A stretch of DNA of 41,089 nucleotides from an uncultured Oscillospiraceae bacterium (GCA_910584285.1 CAJTYK010000017.1:1-41089), one strand, 5' to 3'; positions 13,841 through 22,904 are shown, numbered from the stretch's first letter. Notes: generated by a model from the letters alone, not told the origin. Made by a program: numbers and translations.

Positions 13841-14985
13841 CACTTTTTTCGCAGAAGGGGCCCGCACAGTGCCGCCAGAATCAGCCAGCCCGCCAGCGCC
13901 GCCAGAGTGGACGCCGCCAGGGCGGTGGAGAAGTCCAGGGCGGCGATGGACTCGGCCTGCTCCGCCAGGTAGTCCGCCACCGGGGCGGACAGGGGGAACA
14001 GCCGGGTGACGCCCCAGGTGAGGGCGGCGGCGATGAGCCCGTGGCACAGCTTGCCCGCCAGGTACACCCGGGCGGACAGGCCGCTGTCCACCAGGAAGGA
14101 AAGCACCTGGCAGTGGACGGACAGGCCCGCCCACCCCAGCATGAAGGCGGCCATGGACACCCGCCCCGCCAGCTCCGCGCCCCCCCGCAGGGAGGCCACC
14201 CCAGAGGACAGCTCCAGCAGCCCCGCCACCAGCCGCCGGGCCCACACCCCCTCAAAGCCCGCCAGGGACAGCAGGGCCGCCAGCCCCGACAGCACACCGT
14301 AGGCGGACAGCAGCCGCAGCACCACCGCGAAGAACACCACAAAGGCGCAGATGTTCAGCGTGCTCTGGAGGGCGCGGGACACCGCCCCAGTGAAGGCGGC
14401 GGGGAGGGTGACGGTCTGGATGGGCTTGGGGCGGACGGCCCGGGTTCGGCCCCGCTCTGTGCCGCCGTAGAACCGGAACAGCAGCCCCACCAGCAGGGAG
14501 GCCAGGGCGTGGGTGAGGTAGAGCAGCAGGCCCACCCGGCTGTCTCCGAACACCCCCGCCCCCACCACGCCCAGGATGAAGGCAGGGCCGGAGTTGTTAC
14601 AGAAGGCCAGCAGCCGCTCCGCCTCCGTCTTAGAGCACAGCCCCTGCTCATAGAGCTGGAGAGCGGTGCGGGCTCCCACGGGGTAGCCGCCGATGAAGCC
14701 CAGGGCCACCGCCGCCGCGCAGGAGCCGCTCACCCGGAACAGAGGGCGCATCAGCCCCTCCAGTGCTCTCCCCAGGTAGGCCGCCAGCCCCAGATCCACC
14801 ACCAGGGAGGACAGCACGAAGAAGGGGAACAGGGAGGGCACGATGACGTTGAAGCATAGGGTCAGTCCATCCTTGGCCCCGGCGATGGCCTCCGCGGGGG
14901 AGAATACCAGCGCGAGGGTGGCGATGAGCAGCGCCAGCCCCGCCAGCGCGTCCCGCACCTGTTTTTGCCTGAGCAGCCTCAGCAT
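13813..14985 (-). CDS. ylbJ: Sporulation integral membrane protein YlbJ
   Basis: A 390-residue polytopic protein of the nucleoside-recognition/Gate superfamily with about eight helices. Typical YlbJ segments are LCFNVIVPSLFPFFVLSSLV, GFIGGYPVGARTALQLYEQG, LLAFCNNSGPAFILGVVGAG and MAAFMLGWAGLSVHCQVLSF. YlbJ is a mother-cell protein required for spore formation in Bacillus and is under sigma-E there. A sigma-E-like promoter is present here too (15006-15035). The start follows GGGGGGTGAGG. Confidence 0.93.
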   Translation of the reverse strand: MLRLLRQKQVRDALAGLALLIATLALVFSPAEAIAGAKDGLTLCFNVIVPSLFPFFVLSSLVVDLGLAAYLGRALEGLMRPLFRVSGSCAAAVALGFIGGYPVGARTALQLYEQGLCSKTEAERLLAFCNNSGPAFILGVVGAGVFGDSRVGLLLYLTHALASLLVGLLFRFYGGTERGRTRAVRPKPIQTVTLPAAFTGAVSRALQSTLNICAFVVFFAVVLRLLSAYGVLSGLAALLSLAGFEGVWARRLVAGLLELSSGVASLRGGAELAGRVSMAAFMLGWAGLSVHCQVLSFLVDSGLSARVYLAGKLCHGLIAAALTWGVTRLFPLSAPVADYLAEQAESIAALDFSTALAASTLAALAGWLILAALCGPLLRKKCGNVPRRGV

Positions 14986-15005
14986 GGCCTCACCCCCCGT
15001 GGGAG

Positions 15006-15035
15006 AGACTATGCGGGGGAGGGGGAGAACTTGCC
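15006..15035 (-). promoter_or_regulatory. Sigma-E-like promoter for ylbJ
   Basis: Minus strand GGCAAGTT (15035-15028), 14-base spacer, CATAGTCT (15013-15006). The -10 matches CATAnnnT; the -35 matches 5 of 8 consensus positions. Position and known regulon membership support it. Confidence 0.5.
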
Positions 15036-15084
15036 TGTCCCGGCGGATTTTCAGGCGGCGTGGGGGACGACTCGCCCGTTTTGC

Positions 15085-16149
15085 TCAGTCCGCGCTCTTT
15101 CGGGCGCTGCGCTCGTCCACCAGCAACTTCCAGTTCTGCTGCTCGTACTGGTTGAAGCAGTCCACGGAAAACTCGTCGGAGGGAGTGGTGGGGGTGTACC
15201 AGGGGCATTGGCTGTAATACTCCACCAGCTCCGCGCTGCGGAAGATGTAGCCGTGGCGCGCGTAGATCTCGTTGATGGCATAGTTCAGCTCGCTGTCCGA
15301 CAGGGACTCCACCTCCCACTGGCCGATGAGCCCCTTGTCGCTGTGGGGGAAGATGAAGCCGGCGGCGGGGTCGGGCTCCGGGGTGTCCTCCGGAGGAGAG
15401 GGAGTATCTGCCGGATCCGTGACCTCCAGGGGCATGGGGCGGTACGCGGTGAGGGACGAGCGGGCAAACAGCAGCGCAGCGCCCAGGACGACTACCACCA
15501 GCACCACCAGCATGACGGCCAGGACGGCGCCTCCGGCGGACGAGGGGCGTGGATCGGCGGCCCGCTCCGACGCGGGGGCAGCCGATCCGGATCGCTGCCA
15601 GATCTTGACCAGATCCACGATCACGCCGATCCCGCCCAGGCCCAGGGTGCACAGATACAGGATGCCGGTGGCGATCTTCCCCTCATAAAAGCGGTGTGCC
15701 CCCAGGAACCCCAAGAACAGGCATAGGAAGAAGGCCACCCACTTGTTTTTCTCGCCGGGGGCCCGCTCCCCGTAGTTGACGACGGAGTCTATGTCCAGAA
15801 ACCGTTCCGCCTCGGATTCGGACACCATCCGGTTATAGATGTAGGATTTGGTGAGGGAGTTCTTGACCTGGATCAGCAGGATCTCGTCGTCCTCCAGTTC
15901 GATCCGGCCCGCAATGCTGGAGTTCATGCCGTTGGTCATGGCGTTTGCCGCCCAGCCCAGGAAGCTGTCATTGGATGTCTTGACGTTGCGCTGGAACTTG
16001 GTGATCGTGGTGGCGGCGATGTCGTGATAGCCTGCCTCCACGTAGAGGCAGAGGGGCCATTTGCCTGCCAGGGTGATTTCCCGGTAATCGTCCAGGGTCA
16101 GGTACAGTGGGGAGACGTCAATGTCGCCGAACACAATGATTCTGGCCAT
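15085..16149 (-). CDS. TM2-domain protein with C-terminal YARHG domain
   Basis: A 354-residue membrane protein. An N-terminal ~130-residue soluble region (FGDIDVSPLYLTLDDYREIT...) is not recognised. A TM2 domain at about 136-185 follows (WVAFFLCLFLGFLGAHRFYE, GILYLCTLGLGGIGVIVDL), then a further helix near 207-230, an acidic Pro-rich linker, and a YARHG domain (NEIYARHGYIFRSAELVEYY) at about 285-345, which is probably extracytoplasmic. Such multi-domain proteins are common in gut Clostridia but have no established role. ATG 16149 is chosen because AAAGGAGG precedes it; the open frame extends 39 codons upstream with no ribosome site. Confidence 0.8.
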   Translation of the reverse strand: MARIIVFGDIDVSPLYLTLDDYREITLAGKWPLCLYVEAGYHDIAATTITKFQRNVKTSNDSFLGWAANAMTNGMNSSIAGRIELEDDEILLIQVKNSLTKSYIYNRMVSESEAERFLDIDSVVNYGERAPGEKNKWVAFFLCLFLGFLGAHRFYEGKIATGILYLCTLGLGGIGVIVDLVKIWQRSGSAAPASERAADPRPSSAGGAVLAVMLVVLVVVVLGAALLFARSSLTAYRPMPLEVTDPADTPSPPEDTPEPDPAAGFIFPHSDKGLIGQWEVESLSDSELNYAINEIYARHGYIFRSAELVEYYSQCPWYTPTTPSDEFSVDCFNQYEQQNWKLLVDERSARKSAD

Positions 16150-16180
16150 ACGCGCCCTCCTTTGTGTAGGATTTGAAACC

Positions 16181-16209
16181 ACTATAATAGAAAACTGGGA
16201 CCAGCACAA
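16181..16209 (-). promoter_or_regulatory. Promoter for the TM2/YARHG gene
   Basis: Minus strand TTGTGC (16209-16204), 17-base spacer, TATAGT (16186-16181), about 30 bases upstream of the start codon. Confidence 0.5.
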
Positions 16210-16232
16210 GTGCGCAAAGGACAAAAAGACAC

Positions 16233-16264
16233 AAAAAAGGCCCCTCCCGGCGGCGGGAGGGGCC
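16233..16264 (-). terminator. Intrinsic terminator of the BceAB-type operon
   Basis: GGCCCCTCCCG / CGGGAGGGGCC, 11 bp with a 4-base loop, followed by six T on the minus strand, 10 bases after the permease stop. Confidence 0.9.
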
Positions 16265-16273
16265 AAATATCCG

Positions 16274-18319
16274 CTATTTGACGATCTTGTAGTAGGTGCG
16301 GGCGGTGAGCAGGTACACCACGGCGTACACCGCCAGGAAGGCCAGCAGCGTCCCGCCGGTACACAGTACGACTGTCATCACATTGCGCACCCCGAACATG
16401 GTGAGCATACGGGCCACCAGGTTGAAGTCGAACAGGATGTGGATGGCCGCCACCGCGATGGGCAGGAAGAACACCAGGAGCACCTGGCTGCGGATGGAGG
16501 ACTTCACCTCCCGGCGGCTCAGGCCCACCTTACGCATGATCTCGAACCGGCCCTGATCCTCATAGCCCTCGGACACCTGCTTGTAGTAGATAATGAGCAC
16601 CGTGGCCATGAGGAAAATGATCCCCAGGAGCAGGCCCAGGAACAGGAAGCCTCCCGCCATGGCGTAGCCATCCACCGCCATTTCCGCCCGGGATTCCACC
16701 CGCCAGAAGTCCCAGTCACCGGTGCCGTCGAAGAAGTCCTCACAGACGGAGGCGTCCGACCAGGCGTCCATTAGGGCCAGCTCCTCCTCGGTGGTGCAGT
16801 CCAGATCCACCAGCAGGGTGGTGACCAGGTCGGCGGCGTAGTTGTCCAGCGCCCCGCTCTGGAGGGCCCAGAACTCCATGATTTCCGTGGAATCGGACAG
16901 CACCAGGCACAGGGTCTCGCTCATGTCGAAGGTGGTGTCAAAGTGGGTGATGACCGGCAGGGAACCGGTCACGGTAAGGGATTTCGGCGCGCCGGCCTCG
17001 CTGCTCCCGCTGATCCCCTGGATGGTGAGCTCAGGGCCGAAACCGGGGGGCAGCTGGCCGCATACCACCGTCTCCCCCGGCTGGAGCGCCGGGGCGGCGT
17101 TTCCCGTCAGGGCGGCGTAGTCCTGGGCGGTGAGGAGGTAGACGGCCCTGCGGTCGTTGTTTGCCCCCTGGGCGCCCACCTCCAGGCGGCGGGTATCCGG
17201 GTTGGCCAGGGCATTGAAGTGGAGGAACTCCACCGAGCGCAGGCTGGTGATGGGGACGTTCTGATCCGCCGCGAACCGCCGGATCAGCCCCTCGGCCTCC
17301 TCCCGGTTCAGCGTCTGGTTGTAAGCGGGATCGTAGTGGACGGTCATGTTGAGGCTGGCGGGGTACTGGGCGGCGATGATCTCCCCCTGCCCCAGGTAGA
17401 GGGCCAGGGTGCCCGAGATCATCACCATCACCATGGTGGACAAAATGCAGATGTTGGCCAGCCCCACGGCGTTGCGCTTCATGCGGTAGAGCATCCCGGA
17501 TATGCCGATGAAGTGGCCGGTCTGGTAATAGAAGCCCTTGTTCTTCCGCAGCAGCTTCAGCAGGGCGATGCTCCCGGCGGTGAACAGGCAGTAGGTGCCG
17601 ATGATGACCAGGATAACGGCTAGGAAGTAGAACGCCATAGCCTGGGCGGGATCCTTGGTGACCACGGCGATGAAGTAGCCCGCCCCCAGGCAGACGGCCC
17701 CGATCACCGCCATGAGCCAGCGGGTGCGGGGCTCCTTCTCTCCCACGCTGCCGCCGTGGAGCAGCTCAATGGGCTTGCTCAGCCGCACCCGGAACAGGTT
17801 CAGCGCCAGGGCCAGCAGGAGCAGCAGCCCGAAGAACACCGCCGTCTCCACCATGGCGGGCAGGGAGAAGGAGGCGTGGAAGGGGATGGAGAACTGGAGC
17901 AGGGAGACCAGGGCCACGGTGGCCAGCTTGTGGAACACCACCCCCAACACCAGCCCGCCGCCAATGCCGATGAGGGCGGTATACAGGCTCTCCCAGCACT
18001 GGATCAGGGCGATGTTCCCCTTGCCCATGCCCAGGATGTTGTAGAGGCCCAGCTCCTTTTTGCGCTGCTTCATCAGGAAGCTGTTGATGTACAGCAGCAG
18101 CACCGTGGACAGCACCCCCGCCACGAACATCCCGATCTGCATCATCACCATCACGTAGGCAAAGCCCCGCATCTCCAGCACGCCGGGGTCGGCGCACAGG
18201 GCGGACATGACGTAAAAGGCGGCGGTGAGTCCCGCCAGGGCCAGCAGGTAGGGGACAAAGAAGCGGTGGTTCTGCCGCATCCCCCGGGCAGCCAGCTTGG
18301 GATAAAGGCCGTTACGCAC
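16274..18319 (-). CDS. BceB-type ABC transporter permease (FtsX family)
   Basis: A 681-residue permease. The N-terminal helices RFFVPYLLALAGLTAAFYVM and MFVAGVLSTVLLLYINSFLM precede KQRKKELGLYNILGMGKGNI, the FtsX/BceB signature. A ~200-residue extracytoplasmic domain lies between helices in the middle and C-terminal parts, as in bacitracin-type peptide sensor/exporters. GTG 18319 is chosen because GGAGG precedes it by 8 bases. It overlaps the ATPase gene by 8 bases. Family knowledge suggests antimicrobial-peptide sensing or resistance. The partner two-component system that normally neighbours BceAB is absent here. Confidence 0.9.
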   Translation of the reverse strand: MRNGLYPKLAARGMRQNHRFFVPYLLALAGLTAAFYVMSALCADPGVLEMRGFAYVMVMMQIGMFVAGVLSTVLLLYINSFLMKQRKKELGLYNILGMGKGNIALIQCWESLYTALIGIGGGLVLGVVFHKLATVALVSLLQFSIPFHASFSLPAMVETAVFFGLLLLLALALNLFRVRLSKPIELLHGGSVGEKEPRTRWLMAVIGAVCLGAGYFIAVVTKDPAQAMAFYFLAVILVIIGTYCLFTAGSIALLKLLRKNKGFYYQTGHFIGISGMLYRMKRNAVGLANICILSTMVMVMISGTLALYLGQGEIIAAQYPASLNMTVHYDPAYNQTLNREEAEGLIRRFAADQNVPITSLRSVEFLHFNALANPDTRRLEVGAQGANNDRRAVYLLTAQDYAALTGNAAPALQPGETVVCGQLPPGFGPELTIQGISGSSEAGAPKSLTVTGSLPVITHFDTTFDMSETLCLVLSDSTEIMEFWALQSGALDNYAADLVTTLLVDLDCTTEEELALMDAWSDASVCEDFFDGTGDWDFWRVESRAEMAVDGYAMAGGFLFLGLLLGIIFLMATVLIIYYKQVSEGYEDQGRFEIMRKVGLSRREVKSSIRSQVLLVFFLPIAVAAIHILFDFNLVARMLTMFGVRNVMTVVLCTGGTLLAFLAVYAVVYLLTARTYYKIVK

Positions 18320-19079
18320 GTTTCTCACCTCCGTCGGTGAGCCGGGTGAGGGTTTCGGTGATGAGGCGGTACATCTGGCCGTCGGTGCGGTTCTCCCGGT
18401 AGAGCTGGTGGTACAACCGGCCGTCCCGGATGAACAGCACCCGGCCCGCCCGACTGGCGGCGGCGGTGGAGTGGGTGACCATGAGCACCGTCTGGCCCGT
18501 CCGGTTGATCTGGCTGAACAGATCCATCAGGCTGTCCGCCGCCCGGGAGTCCAGGGCGCCGGTGGGTTCGTCGGCCAGCACGATCTGGGGCTGGGTGATC
18601 AGCGCCCGGGCCACGGCGCACCGCTGCTTCTGCCCGCCGGACACCTCGTAGGGGTATTTGTCCAGCAGCTGCTGGATGCCCAGCGCCTCGGCCAGGGGGG
18701 CCAGGCGGCGCACCATCTCCTGATACTTCTTCCCCGCCAGCACCAGGGGGAGGAGGATGTTGTCCCGGAGGGAGAAGGTGTCCAGCAGGTTGAAGTCCTG
18801 GAACACGAAGCCCAGGTTGTCCCGGCGGAAGGCGGCCAACTCCTTCTCCCGGAGGCTGCCCAGATCCCGCCCGCCCAGTAGGACGGTGCCGGCGGTGGGC
18901 CTGTCCAGCGCTGCCAAAATGTTCAGCAGAGTGGTTTTGCCTGAGCCGGACTCGCCCATGATGGCCACGTACTCCCCCTCCTCCACGGTGAAGGATACGT
19001 CGGCCAGGGCCTCCACCTTTTGAGCTCCGAAGCGGGTGGAATAGATTTTTTTCACGTGGTTGACTTCCAGAATTGACAT
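18312..19079 (-). CDS. BceA-type ABC transporter ATP-binding protein
   Basis: A 255-residue ATPase with Walker A GESGSGKTT (about 43-51), the Q-loop in FVFQDFN, signature VSGGQKQR, Walker B IVLADEPTGALD and a switch His in MVTHS. The MacB/BceA-like subgroup is indicated by EVNHVKKIYSTRF at the start and FQDFNLLDTFSLRDNI. It energises the adjacent permease. ATG 19079 follows GGAGG; the upstream TTG in the same frame would place that site inside the gene. Confidence 0.94.
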   Translation of the reverse strand: MSILEVNHVKKIYSTRFGAQKVEALADVSFTVEEGEYVAIMGESGSGKTTLLNILAALDRPTAGTVLLGGRDLGSLREKELAAFRRDNLGFVFQDFNLLDTFSLRDNILLPLVLAGKKYQEMVRRLAPLAEALGIQQLLDKYPYEVSGGQKQRCAVARALITQPQIVLADEPTGALDSRAADSLMDLFSQINRTGQTVLMVTHSTAAASRAGRVLFIRDGRLYHQLYRENRTDGQMYRLITETLTRLTDGGEKRA

Positions 19080-19137
19080 AGCGATTCCCTCCAACTGGTT
19101 TGCGCCGCGCTCCTGCGGCCCTGTACTGCCTAAACTG

Positions 19138-19163
19138 TACTATCCGTATCGGTACAGATAGTA
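19138..19163. repeat. 26-base dyad upstream of the BceAB-type operon, likely operator
   Basis: TACTATC-C-GTA-TCGG-TAC-A-GATAGTA: perfect symmetry except at one inner position in each arm and the centre. It sits between the inferred promoter and the ATPase start. The regulator is not encoded nearby. Confidence 0.55.
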
Positions 19164-19196
19164 TACACCTGGAGGGTTAAGAAACCAGCGGGGAGA

Positions 19197-19224
19197 ATTG
19201 TAAGATTTTTTTAAGAAGCGGCAA
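19197..19224 (-). promoter_or_regulatory. Promoter candidate for the BceAB-type operon
   Basis: Minus strand TTGCCG (19224-19219), 16-base spacer, TACAAT (19202-19197). This would place the 26-base dyad about 30 bases downstream of the start site. Confidence 0.4.
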
Positions 19225-19283
19225 AATGCCGATTTGGAGGGTGCGGCTGGGGCGAACGTAAAGGGTGCAGCAGCGGGGCGAAG

Positions 19284-19318
19284 AAAAGAGATCTCCCCCC
19301 GGCGAGGCCGGGGGGAGA
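19284..19318 (-). terminator. Intrinsic terminator of the hydrogenase operon
   Basis: TCTCCCCCCGGC / GCCGGGGGGAGA, 12 bp with a 3-base loop (19292-19318), then TCTCTTTTCTT on the minus strand, 10 bases after hydA. Confidence 0.8.
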
Positions 19319-19328
19319 CTGATAAAAC

Positions 19329-21083
19329 TCAGGTGCGGTAGCGGGTCTGGGGCACATAGGTGCAGTGGAGAATCTCATGGGCCTTGTGGCCGCCGGGCTC
19401 GCCCAGGTAGGTCTCGTAGACCTCCTTGACCACCGGGCTCTCGTGGCTGCGGCGGTGGGGCATGGCCTCGTCCTGCTTGTAGAGCGCCTGAGCCCGCAGG
19501 GTACGCAGATCGGTGAAGGAGCGTACGGAGGAGGCGTGGAGGGGCTGGCCGCCGCCGTTGACGCAGCCGCCGGGGCAGGCCATGAACTCGATGAAGTCAT
19601 AGTGCAGCTCGCCGGACTTGAGCCCGTCCAGCACGATCTTGGCGTTGGCCAGACCGGAGGCCACGCACACCTTCACGGTGCGGCCGGGCAGCTCGTAGGT
19701 CGCCTCCTTGATGTCCTTGATGCCCCGCACCTCGTGGAACTCCAGGGGGGCGTCGGCGTCGCCCATCAGCTTGGCCGCCACGGTGCGCAGGGCGGCCTCC
19801 ATCACGCCGCCGGTGGCGCCGAAGATGACGGACGCGCCGGTGGAGATGCCCAGCATGGGGTCGAACTCGCCGTCGGGCAGGTGATCGAACATCATGCCCG
19901 CCTGGGTGATCATCCGGGCCAGCTCCCGGGTGGTGAGGGAGGCGTCCACCGGCATACAGCCGTTGGCCATGCGCTGCTCCTCCCGCTTGACCTCGTACTT
20001 CTTGGCGGTGCAGGGCATGATGGACACCACGTAGATATCCTTGGGATCGATGCCCGCCTTCTCGGCGTAGTAGCTCTTAACCAGCGCGCCGAACATCTGC
20101 TGGGGAGACTTGCAGGAGGACAGGGAGGGGATGAACTCGGGGTAATGCTGCTCGCAGAACCGGATCCAGCCGGGGGAGCAGGAGGTGATCATGGGCAGGG
20201 TGCCGCCGTTCTGGAGACGGTCCAGGAACTCGGTGCCCTCCTCCATGATGGTGAAGTCGGCGGCGGTGTCCACGTCGAACACCTTGTCGAAGCCCAGACG
20301 GCGCAGGGCGGACACCATCTTGCCCTCCACATTGGTGCCGATGGGCATATCGAAGCACTCGCCCAGGGTGACCCGGACGGAGGGGGCGGGGCCCACCACC
20401 ACGTGCTTGTTGGGGTCGTGGAGGGCGGCCAGCACCTCGGGGATGGAGTCCTGCTCGCTGAGGGCGCCGGTGGGGCAGGCCACCAGACACTGGCCGCAGG
20501 ACACGCAGTCCACCTCGGCCAGATCCCGGTCGAAGGCGGAGCCGATGTGGGTCATGAAGCCCCGGTCGTTGGGGCCGATGACGCCCACGGACTGGTACTT
20601 GCGGCAGGCGGCGGTGCACCGGCGGCACAGGATGCACTTGGAGTTGTCCCGCACCAGATGCAGGGCGGAGGCCTCAATCTGGGGCACCATCAGGTCGTTG
20701 GCGTAGCGCACCGCGTCGATCTGGAACTCCGCCGCCAGCTCCCGCAGCTCACAGTGGGCGTTGCGGGCGCAGGTCAGGCAGTCCATCCGGTGGTTGGACA
20801 GGATCAGCTCCAGGGAGAGCTGCCGGGAGTGGCGCACCTTGGGGGTGTTGGTCTGCACCTCCATGCCCTCGCTGACGGGGTAGACGCAGGACGCCATCAG
20901 CGAGCGGGCGCCCTTCACCTCCACCACGCAGATCCGGCAGGAGCCGATCTCGTTGACGTCCTTCAGGTAGCACAGGGAGGGGATCTTGAAGCCCGCGGCC
21001 CGGGCGGCCTCCAGCACCGTGGTTCCCTCGGGGACGGTGACGGGGATATCATTGATTTTCAAGTTAACCATTTTGGGTTCCAT
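19329..21083 (-). CDS. hydA: NADH-dependent [FeFe] hydrogenase, catalytic subunit HydA
   Basis: A 584-residue hydrogenase. An N-terminal [2Fe-2S] domain (C38, C49, C52, C66) is followed by a His/Cys [4Fe-4S] motif (H98-C111), two [4Fe-4S] clusters (C150ILCRRC; C193VSCGQC), and the H-cluster domain with TSCSPGW (300-306), MPCTAKKYE (356-364) and FMACPGGCVNGGGQP (500-514). It makes or consumes H2, probably bifurcating electrons between NADH and ferredoxin with HydB and HydC. The second Cys of the usual TSCCPxW is Ser here. It is the last gene of the five-gene hyd operon. Confidence 0.96.
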   Translation of the reverse strand: MEPKMVNLKINDIPVTVPEGTTVLEAARAAGFKIPSLCYLKDVNEIGSCRICVVEVKGARSLMASCVYPVSEGMEVQTNTPKVRHSRQLSLELILSNHRMDCLTCARNAHCELRELAAEFQIDAVRYANDLMVPQIEASALHLVRDNSKCILCRRCTAACRKYQSVGVIGPNDRGFMTHIGSAFDRDLAEVDCVSCGQCLVACPTGALSEQDSIPEVLAALHDPNKHVVVGPAPSVRVTLGECFDMPIGTNVEGKMVSALRRLGFDKVFDVDTAADFTIMEEGTEFLDRLQNGGTLPMITSCSPGWIRFCEQHYPEFIPSLSSCKSPQQMFGALVKSYYAEKAGIDPKDIYVVSIMPCTAKKYEVKREEQRMANGCMPVDASLTTRELARMITQAGMMFDHLPDGEFDPMLGISTGASVIFGATGGVMEAALRTVAAKLMGDADAPLEFHEVRGIKDIKEATYELPGRTVKVCVASGLANAKIVLDGLKSGELHYDFIEFMACPGGCVNGGGQPLHASSVRSFTDLRTLRAQALYKQDEAMPHRRSHESPVVKEVYETYLGEPGGHKAHEILHCTYVPQTRYRT

Positions 21084-21101
21084 CGTGTATTCTTCCCTCC
21101 C

Positions 21102-22904
21102 TTACGCTTTGGAGATGGCGTCGAAGCGGCAGTTGGTCTGGCACAGGCCGCAGTGGATGCACTTGTTCTGATCGATGACGTGGGGGGCCTTTACCGCGCC
21201 GGAGATGGCGTTCACCGGGCAGTTCCGGGCGCACAGGGTGCAGCCCTTGCACTTGCCCGGGTCGATGATGTACCGGGTGAGGTTGCGGCACACCCCGGCA
21301 GGGCACCGCTTCTCCACCACGTGGGCCACGTACTCGTCCCGGAAATACTTCAGGGTGGACAGCACAGGGTTGGGGGCGGACTGGCCCAAGGCGCACAGGG
21401 CGGAGTCCTTCAGGTGGTGGCACAGCTCCTCAATGGTGTCCAGATCCTCCAGGGTGCCCTTGCCGTCGGTGATCTTGCACAGCAGATCGTACAGCCGCTT
21501 GGTGCCGATCCGACAGGGGACGCACTTGCCGCAGGACTCGTCCACGCAGAACTCCAGGAAGAACTTGGCGATGTCCACCATGCAGTTGTCCTCGTCCATG
21601 ACAATCAGGCCGCCGGAGCCCATCATGGAGCCGATGGCGGTGAGGGAGTCATAGTCGATGGGGGTGTCAATGAGCTCGGCGGGGATGCAGCCGCCGGAGG
21701 GGCCGCCGGTCTGAGCGGCCTTGAACTTCTTGCCGTTGGGGATGCCGCCGCCGATGTCCTCGATGATGGTGCGCAGGGGGGTGCCCATGGGGACCTCCAC
21801 CAGGCCTGTGTTGTTGATCTTGCCGCCCAGGGCGAACACCTTGGTGCCCTTGGACTTCTCGGTGCCGATGGCGGCGAACTTCTCCCAGCCGTTGTTGAGG
21901 ATCCAGGTGATGTTGGCGTAGGTCTCCACGTTGTTCAGCAGGGTGGGCTTGCCGAACAGGCCCTTGACGGCGGGGAAGGGGGGACGGGGCCGGGGCTCGC
22001 CCCGGTGGCCCTCGATGGAGGTCATGAGGGCGGTCTCCTCGCCGCACACGAAGGCGCCGGCGCCCAGCCGCAGCTCCAGGTGGAAGGAGAAGCCGGAGCC
22101 CAGGATATCGTCGCCCAGCAGACCGTAGTCCTCCGCCTCCTTGATGGCCAGCTCCAGCCGCTTGACGGCGATGGGGTACTCGGCCCGGATGTAGATGTAG
22201 CCCTGGCTGGAGCCGATGGCGTAGCCCGCGATGGTCATGGCCTCGATGACGGAGAAGGGGTCGCCCTCCAGCACGGAGCGGTCCATGAACGCGCCGGGGT
22301 CGCCCTCGTCGGCGTTGCAGCACACGTACTTGACGCCGTCGTCGCTCTTGGCGTCATAGGTGAACTGCCACTTGTTGCCGGTGGGGAAGCCCGCGCCGCC
22401 CCGGCCCCGGAGGCCGGACTTCTTCAGCGCGTCGATGATCTCCTGGGGCGGGGTCTTTTCGGTGAGGATCCGCTCCAGGGCGGTGTAGCCGTCCACGCCG
22501 ATGTACTCGTCGATGGACTCGGGGTTGATGACGCCGCAATTGCGCAGGGCGATACGCAGCTGGTGCTTGTAGAACTGGGTCTCGTTCAGGGACGTGACGG
22601 ACTGACCCGCCTCGCCCTCCATGTGGAGCAGGCGGGTGACGATACGGCCCTTGACGATATGCTCGGCCACGATCTCATGAACGTCGTCCACGGTGACCCG
22701 GGTGTAGCACGCCCCCTCGGGGAACACCATGACGATGGGGCCCATGGCGCACAGGCCGAAGCAGCCGGTCTTGACCACCCGGACCTCCTGATCCATGCCC
22801 TCCAGCTTCAGCTCCTCCTCAAAGGCGGTGATGAGCTTGGGGCTGTCGGAGGAGGTGCAGCCGGTGCCGGTGCACACCATGATGTGGCTTCGGATATGGC
22901 TCAT
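21102..22904 (-). CDS. hydB: [FeFe] hydrogenase flavoprotein subunit HydB (NuoF-like)
   Basis: A 600-residue protein: N-terminal thioredoxin-like [2Fe-2S] domain (MVCTGTGCTSSDS; KTGCFGLCAMGP), a NuoF core binding FMN and NADH (GRGGAGFPTGNKW, CNADEGDPGAF, GAGAFVCGEETALM, GKPTLLNNVETYANI), the SCGKCVPCRIGTKR [4Fe-4S] site, and two C-terminal ferredoxin-type clusters (CKGCTLCARNCPVNA; CIHCGLCQTNC). It takes electrons from NADH and passes them to HydA. GGAGGGAGG precedes ATG 22904. Length and domain order match trimeric hydrogenases. Confidence 0.96.
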   Translation of the reverse strand: MSHIRSHIMVCTGTGCTSSDSPKLITAFEEELKLEGMDQEVRVVKTGCFGLCAMGPIVMVFPEGACYTRVTVDDVHEIVAEHIVKGRIVTRLLHMEGEAGQSVTSLNETQFYKHQLRIALRNCGVINPESIDEYIGVDGYTALERILTEKTPPQEIIDALKKSGLRGRGGAGFPTGNKWQFTYDAKSDDGVKYVCCNADEGDPGAFMDRSVLEGDPFSVIEAMTIAGYAIGSSQGYIYIRAEYPIAVKRLELAIKEAEDYGLLGDDILGSGFSFHLELRLGAGAFVCGEETALMTSIEGHRGEPRPRPPFPAVKGLFGKPTLLNNVETYANITWILNNGWEKFAAIGTEKSKGTKVFALGGKINNTGLVEVPMGTPLRTIIEDIGGGIPNGKKFKAAQTGGPSGGCIPAELIDTPIDYDSLTAIGSMMGSGGLIVMDEDNCMVDIAKFFLEFCVDESCGKCVPCRIGTKRLYDLLCKITDGKGTLEDLDTIEELCHHLKDSALCALGQSAPNPVLSTLKYFRDEYVAHVVEKRCPAGVCRNLTRYIIDPGKCKGCTLCARNCPVNAISGAVKAPHVIDQNKCIHCGLCQTNCRFDAISKA

